DNA from: Eucalyptus grandis
Taxonomy: Eukaryota > Streptophyta > Magnoliopsida > Myrtales > Myrtaceae
NCBI RefSeq assembly: GCF_016545825.1
Contig: NC_052612.1
Span: forward strand, 46,545,738 to 46,609,737
Direction of reading: 5' to 3'
DNA length: 64,000 nucleotides
Within the stretch, counting starts at the first letter, position 1. Every line of letters starts with the position of its first letter. Below, piece after piece: positions 1-11,490 of the stretch. The notes beneath the pieces were generated by a model. It was not told the origin of the DNA, searched no databases, and saw nothing but the letters and a program-made list of their open reading frames with translations. Both the position numbers and the translations under genes were made by a program.

Positions 1-2517
1 ACCACCACTGTGCCCTCATCATCGACAACACTACTGCATCGCCCCTCCTTCAGCCACGAGCCAACCACTCCTATGATCACGGAGCTGCCCACGCCAAGCC
101 GCTGCTGTTCGTGATCTGCCATCAAATCAATGACATCCGGGCCCAACGAGCTCAGTGCACCGTTAAGAAGTCCAGAATAATGATGCTGCACTAGCCCTCT
201 GACGATGAAGCTGCCGAATGTCGTTTGCTGATCGAGAGTTCCAGCCCAACTCCCACTATAAAATACGAAGCAAAGGACGTCCGTGAAGGAGCACATGGGC
301 ATCCACGCGTCACACCCAAGTCCAGGTTTCTTCACAGGGGCAATACACTATTTTGAGAAGAAAAGTCAACACCGAGAGTCCAAGAAGTGAAAATCAAAAG
401 GCACGAGTTTTGGTCAAAGAGAGGAGGATTCTCTTTTGCTTGAATTTCTGAGAGAAAGGCCATCATTAACGGTTATTGCCGAATTACTTCCCGCGTGTGC
501 TACGAGCTACGTGTCTGCTCCGATTCTCATCGCGCACGACATGGCCAGACACCCTTTTCCTAGTGCCGGATCTCGTCTTCTCTTTGCTTCACGAAGGCGT
601 CGCTAATAAATTTCCTTGTTAGTCCAGCGTCTTTTAGCGTTCTTGTAGGTCTCGCGGAGCCGTGCCCAGTGTTCTCCATAATCACTGCACCGCCGTGACA
701 TTTCTTGCTGTCACCGAGTTGCTGCTACCTTTGCTGAGACTACACCGAGTTGAGCAACAGCAGCCATTCTTGCCATGTCGTGTGCCAACCCGAGACCCAT
801 CTGCTGTGCCGAGCCTCACCCATGAGCTATTCCCGGTCATCTGTCAAGCCGATTCCATCAAGCTCAAATGTGGCAATAACCTTTGCAATATTAGGTAATT
901 ATTTTATCCGAACTTGATGTCGGTATTTTATTGCCTAATATATGTCTATTAATATCTAATGTTCATATCCATGGGCGATGGACATAGCTTTCAATTAGGA
1001 TTTATTTCCTAATTCGCAACCGCATATAGTTTTTTATTCCATGGCTTTAGATGGAATAATTAATCACGCGGGAATAAAATTGATATTTTGATCTTTAAGG
1101 CTTAAGATCAATTTATCGATTTTACCAAAAAATAACCAAGTTGAGTAGATATCGTTTCCAAATTTGAACAATGGATATGGTATCTTTGATGAATTTGAAT
1201 GGCTCGGTGCTTGTCTCATCTTGATTGATTCATTTATCTTGAAATATGTTTGAGTTAGTTTAGCTTCATATTAGAATATCGCATGCTTTAGGGTAGTCTG
1301 CATATTTAGACTAAGCGTTTTTATTTATTCTGAATTGTCGAAATAACAAAAAATACCAAAAAGACATAAATTTAGGATGTTAGATTTTCGTTTCTTATCT
1401 TAAATTGCATGTTTAATTATTTGAAATTTTAAATTAATTAATACAAAAGCAAAAAAAATCATCATGCATATGTCATATAGAATTAGGACATATTTTGCAC
1501 GTCATTGCATATTAGAATTAAATTGCACTTAGTTTAATTTTAGATAATAGTTTTTTTTTTTAAATTTATTATAAGTGTAGGTATTTTATCAAATAGATTG
1601 CATTTTAGGATCATTTAGGTTAAGATAATATTTTAGTTCAAATTAGGATTTGGCTCAACCTAATTCCTAATATAAACTAATTAGGATCTTAATCTAATTA
1701 GGTAATTTTCAGATTTCACCTAATTTCGAATTTCATGAAAAATACAAAAAAAAATGCCATAAGTTGAATTAGTTTTATTTTCTAGGATAGATTGCATTCT
1801 TTTAGGAAAAAGAAAGAAAGGAAAGAAAAGGAAAATGTCACATGCACATCATTAGGATTAGATTCATTGAAATGCATGTCATGTGGTAGTTGTTGCTAGG
1901 CCCATTCAACTAGAAGTTACATGTTATTAGAGTTAGGTTATTTAGTTAATATTGCATCGCATATTGCATAATTTTCATTAATTAAATGAAAAAAAAAAAG
2001 AAACTGTGTGTTAATTAGAAACCATATCTAGGGTTGTTGATGTGGATTTTAATTTTAACATTGCAGGTGCTTTTGTTGCTTTGAGGTAAGTTTTTACAAT
2101 TTATTTATTATTTATATAGGTGTTAAATTGGTGGATTGCGTACCTGCATGATCACCTCTCATGTTAGGGAATTAAATTTAAAATCAATTTAAGCTGCCTG
2201 CAAAAAAAACATTTTTGAAAATTAAAAAGAAGTGGTACCGAAAGGGCATTAGAAAAATCTAGTGTAATCAAGTCCCCGTGCCCATAGTCTCTGGTTCGTA
2301 GGAGTAAAGTGAATCTCCCGTTACTTTACTTGGGTTTCTAATCGACCCACCAAAAATAGATTAGTGGCGACTCCTAATTGAAAAATCAATTGTATGTTAA
2401 GAACTTGAACCTAAGTCGCGAATTGGTATGGACTTGGGAGAACCCGAGTTAAATCTAGGCTTAATAATCCATTAGCCAAAATCTAGGTGGTTCACATCCA
2501 AAAATTGGGTCGCGACA
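1..2517 (+). mobile_element. LTR-retrotransposon (Ty3/gypsy-like) remnant
   Basis: No intact gag-pol frame is present. The right end, about 2230-2517, looks like the end of a plant gypsy-type LTR: a stretch with the phrase GTGGCGACTCC at about 2363 and a terminus GGGTCGCGACA just before 2518. A TATA-like CTATAAAATA lies near 257. The middle (900-2200) is AT-rich with many oligo-A/T runs. I see no primer-binding site after 2517 and no target duplication, so this is probably a solo or 3' LTR entering from outside the window; its left edge is not visible. Assignment rests on recognising the LTR end, not on a protein domain. Confidence 0.5.
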
Positions 2518-5500
2518 ACCATCTCGATCAATTTCATCTATCGATATTGTCTTTGGTAACACAACACCAATTTTACCTATCGATTTGCAATTGTACTTAT
2601 CAATTGCTCTATTAACAACTTAATATCAACACATCATCTATTTACAACGACTTGAATTACTTTTGAGTGTCAACACTCGCAAATCAACTCTCTTATTTAA
2701 CCAACAATGTAGCTCTTAACTACATCACTCAAATGACTGAAATTTCTCATATTGGATAATTGCGATGGTACTTTTGTCCTGAAAATTGAATCAACGTGAG
2801 TTGTCCGGCGGAAAATGGTTTAATTCCCAGCCATTGAATGTCGATCAAGAGACCGATGTGCGAAATAAAAGCTGGAAAAAAGTCGATCAAAGAGGGGATG
2901 TGATGGGGTACGAAACGGGTGTACCTTGAGGGCAGCATTTTCCAAAGCAAAGCAAAGAGAAGGGAGTGGTAGAGGAGGAGGCGGAGCGGACATGATTACA
3001 AAGAGATGTGGATGCGCGACCAGCATTGCCTGCCTTCCAAGTTCCCTCCCAAGTATTTCTGTCTACCTGAAGTGAACCCAGAACCAGTCTTTGATGGAGA
3101 CCCGGGAAGAACCGAGCAAACCACCCCACGCGCTCCGTGGCACCTGCCACTTACCTTCTTCGTTCTTGGTCCGAGTGTTTAAAAGTGTGTCTGCAATTCG
3201 CATGCCTTGAACCAGAGTAGCATCATCAATTTGCACAAAAGAATCATGTTTTCTGCCCAAAAAGAGAGAGAGAGAGAAAATGCAAAGGAAGTGAGTCGGT
3301 GATGCTTTGTTTATTGTGACCAAGTACGCTAGTGGTCATTGGTTTTTTATCACTCTGGTGTTGTCACAGGTTGGGAATGAATGGGAAGTTTCCTTCTATT
3401 TTGTTCAAATGCGGAGAATTCTTGACCTGGCAGTATTCAAGATCATCTCACGTGCGATGACACGGACTTGTCAATCTCAGATATTTGAGTTCTGAGTGAA
3501 TCGATAGTTGCCACTCAAATTAAACATTAGAAAGTAAATGCGAGATCTTTATGATAACGCCTATGGAAGTACTTAAAAGTATTATATTTTGGTTATTTTC
3601 TCCAACAACCTTCACTTAAGCATGGTGAGGGTTATCAAATATTCTTCTAGATATATCTTGATAAACCTTGTTTTGAGAGAGTAATTTTCCACACAACCTC
3701 TTGACAAAACATGCACAGTAAATGTGTTGATACATTCGTCTAAGCTTAATCATGCTGAATAATAAATACGCCGGGTATGAATTGACCTTTTTTATTGGTT
3801 TATAATGCGCCTAAACTGTTTGGTTGAACAATTTAAAATACTCCTTGTGTATAACACGACATGGTCTTTACATCTAGAAATACTTACAACATAAGGACAG
3901 AAATAAGTATTGATATTCATAAGACTTCGCATCTTAAATGTTCTCATGTTGTCTATCACATTAAATTAGCTAGTTACGTTTTGAGTTTTAATGCCATGGC
4001 ATAACCGATAAATTTTTGCGTTTGGATTACATCTAAATTTGACATGGCACAACGGAGAGAGAAAAAGAAAGTGCATGGACTAAATTCAACGAATAAAAAA
4101 AAAGCAGATGAACGAAATTGGCCAAAGACAATGATAAGCCATAAACTAAACGGAAAATTTCGTGCAAATTCTCTCAATAATGTTAATGGAAGATTACATT
4201 GAACAATTAAACCACTTTTTAAAAGTTCGATAATGATATTTGACAAAAAAAAAAGGTCATGGATGACATTGAATAATAATGAAAATTTAAGGGCCACTTG
4301 TTTTAGTATCAAGTTATAGAAGATTATGTACTATTGGTATTGTGGTCGCCAAGTGATACAAAGTTTACTATGAAGTGACTCAGATAAATTTTGATTCAAG
4401 ATTTGAATTGCAATAACTTCTTGATTTTTAAAAAACCTCACTAGAGAAAGGTTGGGTCAGCGGTAAGCTTGCAATTATGCATGCACGCACCTGTATATGG
4501 TGGGGGTTGTCTTTATGGCTTGTCCTTCTAAATACTAGTTATGGCTTGCTTGCTTTTTTGTTTTCTTTCAATTATAACAAAGGAAACCCCATTGTCCTCG
4601 CTTGCTAATTGTGCGACGAGTGCAGATCCCTCATGAAGTGCTACGAGGGCTCAATTGCACTGCGTCTCGTGGGCCTACTCTACTCTCTATTTCTAATTAA
4701 AAAGCAATGCATGTTGAAGAAACCGCCCTTGTACCAAGATTCGAAGTAGGATTTAACTATCACTACCAACTACACTGCACCTCATGGGCCTACTCTGGTC
4801 TCTATGTCCAATTAAGATTTTCAGGTGATATTCAGGCGGTGATTTCTAAGTTTGTTTGGGGAAAGGTTCCAACTCATCGATGATCGTCGAAAAAAAAAAA
4901 GAGTAAATCTCTCTCTTTGATCATAAAACTAAAGTTTTTGAACATGTCACAAGAAATATAGAAGTCACAATCCATTGCGATTTGATCGGTCCTTCGAGGG
5001 ACCATGTCACAAGAAATATAGAAGTCACAATCCATTGCGCTCTTATCGGGTCCTTCGAGGGACCATGTCAACATAGAACTGCGCGCTATTCGGGGTACGC
5101 CAAATGGGAAAGCTGCTCACCAATGTGCCCCCCTTATCTTTTTTTCTATGCCCACTTTCATCACCATTGGAAAGCAACGTGACAGCCATCATTTTGATTC
5201 TCCTCTCTAGAGAAGCCATTATGGTCAAGTCGTTTTTTAAGAGGAACCCCTTTTCTGAGGTGAAAAAGATGCAGACAGAAAAAGCTCTCTTTTCCCTAAG
5301 ACTGTTAACTGACGATGTCACCTCTTGCCATAACCTCCAATTAGCAAACTACCCTTTTCTCTTCTTTCTTCTTCTTTTTGGCTTTACAGCCACCAACTCC
5401 ACCGAAGCACACGCGCCAGTAACTGCGTCTTGTGCTCTGAAAAGCGCTCTGTCTCTCTCTCTCTTTCTCAAGTGCTCCCTCCTTCCACTCGGTTCCTTTA

Positions 5501-5573
5501 AGGTTCCTACAGTTTCCCACAAGACAAGCACACACAAACACCCAACTCTGCCTCGGTCTCCGTGCAAGGTAAT
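2518..5573. other. Intergenic DNA upstream of the DUF620 gene
   Basis: No convincing gene. On the minus strand about 2880-3323 several short frames are open, and one stretch (about 3250-3165) is bracketed by an acceptor-like TTTTTGGGCAG and a donor-like GTAAGT; I do not recognise the peptide, so it is only noted as a finding. The part 3500-4870 is AT-rich with no clear content. The part 5340-5570 is CT-rich and probably includes the DUF620 promoter and 5' UTR. Confidence 0.5.
4943..5063. repeat. Two-copy tandem duplication, unit about 60 bp
   Basis: Two adjacent, almost identical copies begin with CATGTCACAAGAAATATAG, at 4943 and 5003. Each continues through TCCATTGCG to CCTTCGAGGGAC. They differ only by a few bases before the CCTTCGAGGGAC motif. 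It is a local duplication with no coding potential. Confidence 0.9.
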
Positions 5574-8500
5574 ATGAGTCGTCTCGCTCCGGTTTCTGAA
5601 GAGCCCATCGACGAGGAGAGCATCAGGAGCTGCTCCAAGAGAGGCCGGTCATGGAGGCACTGGCTCAGGACCCACCTGTCATTCGCGTTCAACAAGAACA
5701 CCAATCACCTCAAGGTCCTCCTCAGCGTCCTGGGTTGCCCTCTTTTCCCCGTCTCCGTCCATCAAAGGACGCCAGTCAATGAGGTGAGTCAACTCGGTGA
5801 GTTGTTACTCTTGCTGCGTTTTTCCTCTGTTGGTGGTGTTATTCTCTGCGGCTGTAAAGATGGCATTGCATGTTTTCGGAAGGCAAAGGTGGAATTTTTC
5901 TTTTCTGATGGCATCTTTCTTTTTGCGTTTCCCCTCGGGGAAATGAGAAAAGGGAATTGCTTTCTGCTTGTGCGTTTTACACTTTGATCAGGAAGAAAAA
6001 GTTCTTGTGTCCCCATGAAGAATTCCTGAATCTGAATCATTTTAGTGAGCGAAAATTCAGATGGTCGGCCTAACATGGGTTGAATGTAAATCAATGCAAA
6101 TTGTGAACGGAAGCGGGGGAAGGGGATAAGAATCACAAGAAAAGTCTTGAACATTTTTGTGCTGAACATGAAGAGTACCCTGCTGAGCAGAGAGGGGTTA
6201 AGAGAATTGTCCTGTCTTCTTCTTTTGTGAAGCTTAAATTGGAGTCCTGAGCTTGAGCATTGAATTAGGATCAAGTCGGGACTAGCCTAACTTCCTAGAT
6301 GCTCTCTGGTTAGCCATTGAAGTTCGAAAGCTTGAATTGTATAAATTTTCAACGTCAATTCTGAACTGAGCTAAGCAATAGGCATGGTTGAAGTTATAGA
6401 GAATGCGGATTGATATTGCGTGGTTACAAAGTTCTTCTCAACAAACTCCGAAAATGTCAAGAAGTAAATGTCGCCAAGAGACCTTACTTTAATGTCAGGC
6501 ATAAATCATTTCATCTGAGATGACATTTGATGCATAAGGTATACTGTCGTGCTCTTGTTAGGTGTCATCCTCAGCACAGTACATCGTACAGCATTTTACG
6601 GCCGCTACAGGCTGCCGGAAGCTGGATGGGCACGTGAAGAACGTGTTCGTCACAGGAAAAGTCACGATGGCGATGACAGAGGAGGTTGGACCAAGCGGAG
6701 CAGCAGCGGGCGCCACTGCTGCCATGGCGAGCAGCGTTTCACAGCAAAAGGGATGCTTCGTGATGTGGCAAATGTTGCCCGACAAGTGGCTCATAGAGCT
6801 GGTGTTGGGCGACCAGAAGGTCGTGGCTGGCAGCAATGGCAGCGTGGCTTGGCGGCACACGCCGTGGCTCGGCGCACACACCGCGAAGGGCAGTGTCCGA
6901 CCTCTCCGGCGAGCTCTTCAGGCAAGTTGCCAACTAACACTGTTTCTTTGAGTTCTAGCTTATAGCTCTAACTGAACCGAACCGAAAGTACTTAGAATAC
7001 ATTCTTCAAGATCAATGTTAGGTTCGGATTGATTCACAAATTAATATACTAAAGATAAAAAGACTGGGGGACATGCATTTGCATTGTTCGACATTCTATG
7101 ACATATAAATACAGAATCGACAGTGGTTTGCATTTAATGAAGGGCTATTTGATTACAGAATTAAGTGCTAAATTAAAATATTCAGTACTTAATGACGTTA
7201 AGTAATGAGAGATCACTTAATGCATTCAATAATAAAAATAACTGATGGGAATAGAATCTTGTCAAATATCTTAATAAAAACAATCGATCTTGATCATTTT
7301 TTACATTTGTTAAAAAATCAATAATATTCTGCTATAAGTTTCCAATTATCATCAAATAATATTTTTCATTCTTATTTCAACACTTAAGATTAACACTATC
7401 TAAAATTCAGTACTTAAATTTGCACGATTCATGAGTTTTTACTTTGTGGAAGGACCCACCAAATAATCAATTCAGGCCACAGAAAATTGTGCAATTTGTT
7501 GCATTTCTTTAATGTGGCTCTGCATGTTCTTTTCCAAATTTTTGCCACGACGATCACTCTCAATTGGGACGTACCAATGCACTGAAAATTGTGCCATCAA
7601 GAAGTCAACACTCGAAGGGAGATCTAGGTCTATGTATCTATGGCCATGACCTAGCTGGGACTCTGCTCCACTTTCAATTAAACTATAGGGGTTTAGACAT
7701 TATTGTGGCTCTGTCAGAACAGGTTAATTTCTGCTAAAAAACATAAACAAGCGACCTAGGTTGCTGTCATAGCACAGTAGGGCTGGACCAGTGAATGTCA
7801 TGTCTCAGAATAATGCATCGTCATGTCATGGTTGTTTCATTGACAAAAGAGAACAAAGAAAAATGGAATCTGACTTCATCATTTATATACCAGTGCTATA
7901 AGACTCTGCATAGTTGTGTACATTTGCGATGTAAGTTAATACTACCACTTTTCTAGCCCAAATTTATTCAATTATTACTGAGTGCATTTTCCAAAAGAAA
8001 ATTATTTTTAGCCAATTACTTTTTTAATCAAATCTTAGTATTTTGATTTTATTTTAATCAAGTCTTTCTATTCACATAATATGTCAAATCAATTCTTTCC
8101 GACATAAAATTCGGCCAAATCTAGCTGACATGGCTGCCGAAAGATGCCATCCATTCATTATCCACGCCCCTCGGGTGGGTATCCCACGTGGGAAATATTT
8201 CATCCACAACAAACTTCTGTGTCCTTCGATGGCTATGTTAATTGGATTAGGCTGGATTTTGTAGTGAGGGACTTGATTAGAAACTTCGTCTAAGTTGAAT
8301 GATTTGATTAGAAAAACTTGTAGTACAAGAACTTGATTTGAAAAGTGGTGAAAGTTCAGGGACGGCAAGTAAAAACTTTTTCTTTTCCCAGATTTATCAC
8401 TATGTGTAATTTGAGGAAGTAATGTGACTGTATCAGTTCTAATTTTCTACAGAAGTATCAACCAGTTCAATCATTAATCCAATTTTATTGAATTACATGG

Positions 8501-9700
8501 CTACTAATGGCCAAAAGAAAACACGTGTTTAGTTATGCTTTTTCGAATTTGTTCCTTTTCTTGATGGTCCCCTCCTAACTTCCATAGATACTCCATTTGA
8601 TTTGCTACATGTTGGTACGTTCCACCAATTGTCTACATGCGCAATGATTTTGAGATGTACCAATGAATTTAGGGTCTTGACTTCTGCTGTCAGATTAAAA
8701 TAACCACGAAAAAGAAGTGGACAAGCTAAGAAACTCTTGAGGGCTTAGGTCTTAGCTCGGCCCAATGGCGTTTCGGGAAATTCAAAGCAACCTAAATTTT
8801 GACAGATGAGCACTGAGTTGGTGATTTGAATGCAATCCTCTTCTGGGGCGGCCTAACGTTTTTACATGGGAAAATTTGACAACGTAGGCTACACGGTGGT
8901 CCAAAATCACCTCTACCTAACCCTACCGAATTCAATACTATTGCAGCCAATATGGCGGATCGTGTCTCCTAGGTCCAGTACTATGCATTTCCTGGTCTTT
9001 TATTATTAAAAATAGTGCGCAAATGATAGAACTTTTCAGAGCCATTCACATAAAATATTTAGAGCGTGTATTTGGGGTGTTGAGAGGTGAGGCTCTTCAC
9101 CTTTTATTACCATGTCTATGTGATATAGCATCCCTTAAACTTTGGGGAGGAATAATTCATAAGTTCATGCAGGGACTAGATCCGGTAACGATAGCAGCCG
9201 TATTCTCTACGTCGGAATACATGGGAGAGAAGAAGATCGGGGATGTGGATTGCTTCGTCCTCAAACTGTCTGCAGATCAGGCGGACTTGTCCGACCGGAG
9301 CGACAGCACAGCGGAGACGATCAAGCACGTCGCTTTCGGGTACTTCAGCCAAAAGAATGGACTCTTGGTGTACTTAGAGGACTCTTATTTGACAAGGATA
9401 CAATCCCCCGGGACACGCCCCATGTACTGGGAGACCTCGATGGCCACTCAGATCCGGGACTACCGTGAAGTGGATGGCGTTATGATCGCTCACTCAGGCC
9501 AATCGAGTGCGATCATCACGCGATTTGGAGATGGTCGTCTACGAGCAGGCCCGGAAATCACTCGGTTGGAAGAAACGTGGATCATCGATGATTTCGCATT
9601 CAACGTGCCTGGTCTGTCTGTGGACAGCTTCATTCCACCAAAGGATGTGAGGAAGGACCATTTTCCATTAGATGATGATTGGAAATCAGCATTAGACTGA
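5574..9700 (+). CDS. DUF620 family protein
   Basis: Plant-specific DUF620 (PF04788) protein of unknown biochemical role. Three exons, all phase 0: 5574-5783, 6562-6921, 9173-9700, giving 365 residues, a usual length for the family. The ATG at 5574 is the first in the frame; the frame extends upstream only through a non-ATG codon. Residues 1-70 carry a basic segment with RSWRHWLRTHL. Family hallmarks follow: SSSAQYIVQHFTAATGCRKL (about 72-91), GCFVMWQMLPDKWLIELVLG, SVAWRHTPWLGAHTAKGSVR, PLRRALQ joined across the second junction to GLDPVTIA, then IGDVDCFVLKLSAD, FGYFSQKNGLLVYLEDSYLT and MIAHSG. The C-terminus ends in DDDWKSALD. Intron 2 begins GC rather than GT; the family join RRALQ-GLDP supports that border. 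No signal peptide or membrane span is evident. Function is not known to me. Confidence 0.9.
6922..9172 (+). other. 2.25-kb intron 2 of the DUF620 gene with a GC-AG border
   Basis: The intron opens with GCAAGT after CAG and closes with TTCATGCAG. GC donors with an otherwise perfect consensus (CAG/GCAAGT) are a known minor class spliced by the major spliceosome. The interior is AT-rich, with a probable decayed TIR element near 8000-8390. No other gene is visible in it. Confidence 0.85.
7998..8392. mobile_element. Probable non-autonomous TIR element inside DUF620 intron 2
   Basis: The left arm (about 8000-8130) has repeated short phrases of the type AATCAAATC, AATCAAGTC and GTCAAATCAA. The right arm (about 8265-8392), read in reverse, has the same phrases (ATCAAGTTC, AATCAAATC, AATCAAGTCC). 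The central 8130-8220 part is GC-richer. This is the layout of an old inverted-repeat element. I could not identify exact ends or a target duplication, so both ends are approximate. Confidence 0.4.
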
Positions 9701-10504
9701 TACATATGTTTTTTCCGTTGAGTGTTAAAGAGGGAAGGTGCGCCTCATTCAGAGTCACCGGCTGACAAAATTGAACGTCGCTAATTCATTTTGGGCCTTT
9801 GTGAGTATAGTGATTATGTACAAAACTGCTTCCAAAGCCTTTTTTGTGGTCCTATTTTGGTACGGACCAAAATCTTAAAGCAGATTTATAAGATCGCTAG
9901 CTCTTAAGCAGATACACATGATAGTGTTCCGCAGCCGATAGGGATCACTGTCGGTATCCAGAGTGGCAGCAAGGGCAAGGTTGCAAATGCCCCCATTCTT
10001 ATGTTTTCCCGAACATGTATTTTGCCAACATTCGGTGTATCGATGCGTCTGGACAAAAGCATCGGATCATTGACCCTTCGTTTTGGTTTTGAGGAGCCAG
10101 ATCATGGGATTTCATGGGCAGGAAGAAGCTGCCGCACCCATTCATATATGATATAACCACTAACGTGTCTATCCTTCAATTTGTTCAGACATTTGCAATG
10201 GGGACAAGCTCCCAAGAAGCCGGCTAAGGGCGACAGGAAGTATAAGCTGTAAGTCACCGTACAAACTGTATGTTAGCAGGATCTATATATATATATGGAG
10301 GACGCACAAAAATTCCCATCTGTTTCCAGAACATTTTAATCGATTCGTACTTGGTTTCATTAAATATTCCATTTACATCTGTCATGCCTCATCAGAACTC
10401 TACTTACTCATAATAAATTCGATGCCCAAATGGACATCTCGACATTTCCTAGTTCATTATGAGGTAAAGCTCGCACTCTAACCATCGAGTGCCCCTACCC
10501 TCAG

Positions 10505-10778
10505 AGGCGAACTAAACTGACAGATTTGCACCCTACCACCAGTCCAATTACAGATTTGTACCCTACCACCAGTCCAGTCCAGTTTCAAAATGACACCGGA
10601 AATTGGACTTGGAGAACCAATTCCCAAAAATCGAAACCGTTAGGACTAATTAGTCCTGAGAACTGGACCAACCATCGGTCTGGCCCGATTTCAATCGCAT
10701 CTAATGGAATCAATCACTCATTTTTTTCTCACCGATTGAAATTAGACCGAGATAGTATTTAATTTACATTCTACTATT

Positions 10779-10814
<36 letters not shown>

Positions 10815-10972
10815 GTTAGATTTAGTTCTCTCTTGAAAGGTCCGCTGGACACCAGTTCCACTTTGAGCCAGACCAACACTCTCGCAAACCGGACCAAACC
10901 AGCCAGTCCGATCTGGTCCGAGCAGTTCTCGGTTCAGATAGTCCGTTATGCATACCCCTAGTGCCTACAAGC
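10505..10972. repeat. Dispersed non-coding repeat rich in CCAGTCC / GGACC words
   Basis: The segment starts with two near-copies of CAGATTTGYACCCTACCACC (10522 and 10551). It is then filled with words such as CCAGTCC, AACTGGACC and GGTCCGA on both strands, and ends near ATGCATACCCCTAG. A similar border, TTAGGGGTGGATGC, occurs at 56268 in opposite orientation, next to GGGTTCC and GACCGGTTC words. That suggests one dispersed family with CTAGGGGTATGCA-like ends. Class is uncertain. Confidence 0.35.
10782..10811. repeat. (AT)n microsatellite
   Basis: Uninterrupted alternating AT for about 30 bases inside the dispersed repeat at 10505-10972. Confidence 0.95.
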
Positions 10973-11490
10973 AAGGTTGCTTATAAATCCCGGATCTGGG
11001 AGAAAGATTGCTAAGCACTGCAGATGTACACGGAGCATTTTCGCTGACAGATGACATTAGGATGAGGTACCACCTATACCCGAAGGATGAGGAAAACTCA
11101 CAAGTTGAGCCTGAAGAACGATAATACCTTAGAAAGCGACACTGTTTACTCGTCAAGATGCGGGAAGTCTACCTAAGGGGAAGAAAAGGAATACGAAATT
11201 TATTGCAAACTCCCATATCTTGATCTGCATCTACTTTTGAAGTAAGATACAACAGAAAAAAGATCAACAAGATGGCAAACATGAAAGCAGGAGCAACTAT
11301 TAACGATGAATTGTAAATGAAGACACGCATGCCTCCATTTCAACATTACAACACCAAACAAACAACACTAAAGTTGAGAGTGTATTATACGATCCTGCGA
11401 GACAAGAAAAGTTTTAACACGGTCCATGCCTCAACCAATACATTACGCCCGTCTCTACTGGCATTCGTTAATAGGTCTTACACTACTTAA

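Larger units (their letters stand above)
9701..11490. other. Intergenic DNA between the DUF620 and SR-protein genes
   Basis: The first 200 bases after 9700 are probably DUF620 3' UTR. Near 10195-10250 an acceptor-like TTGTTCAG precedes a GC-richer patch ending CTGTAAGT, but no frame there is recognisable. 10505-10972 holds a dispersed repeat and a TA microsatellite. 11160-11490 should include the 3' UTR of the minus-strand SR gene. Confidence 0.5.

Noticed and set aside
10195..10252. Exon-like patch after TTGTTCAG downstream of the DUF620 gene
   Set aside because: DUF620 already has its normal C-terminus and stop at 9698-9700, and no frame in the patch is recognisable.
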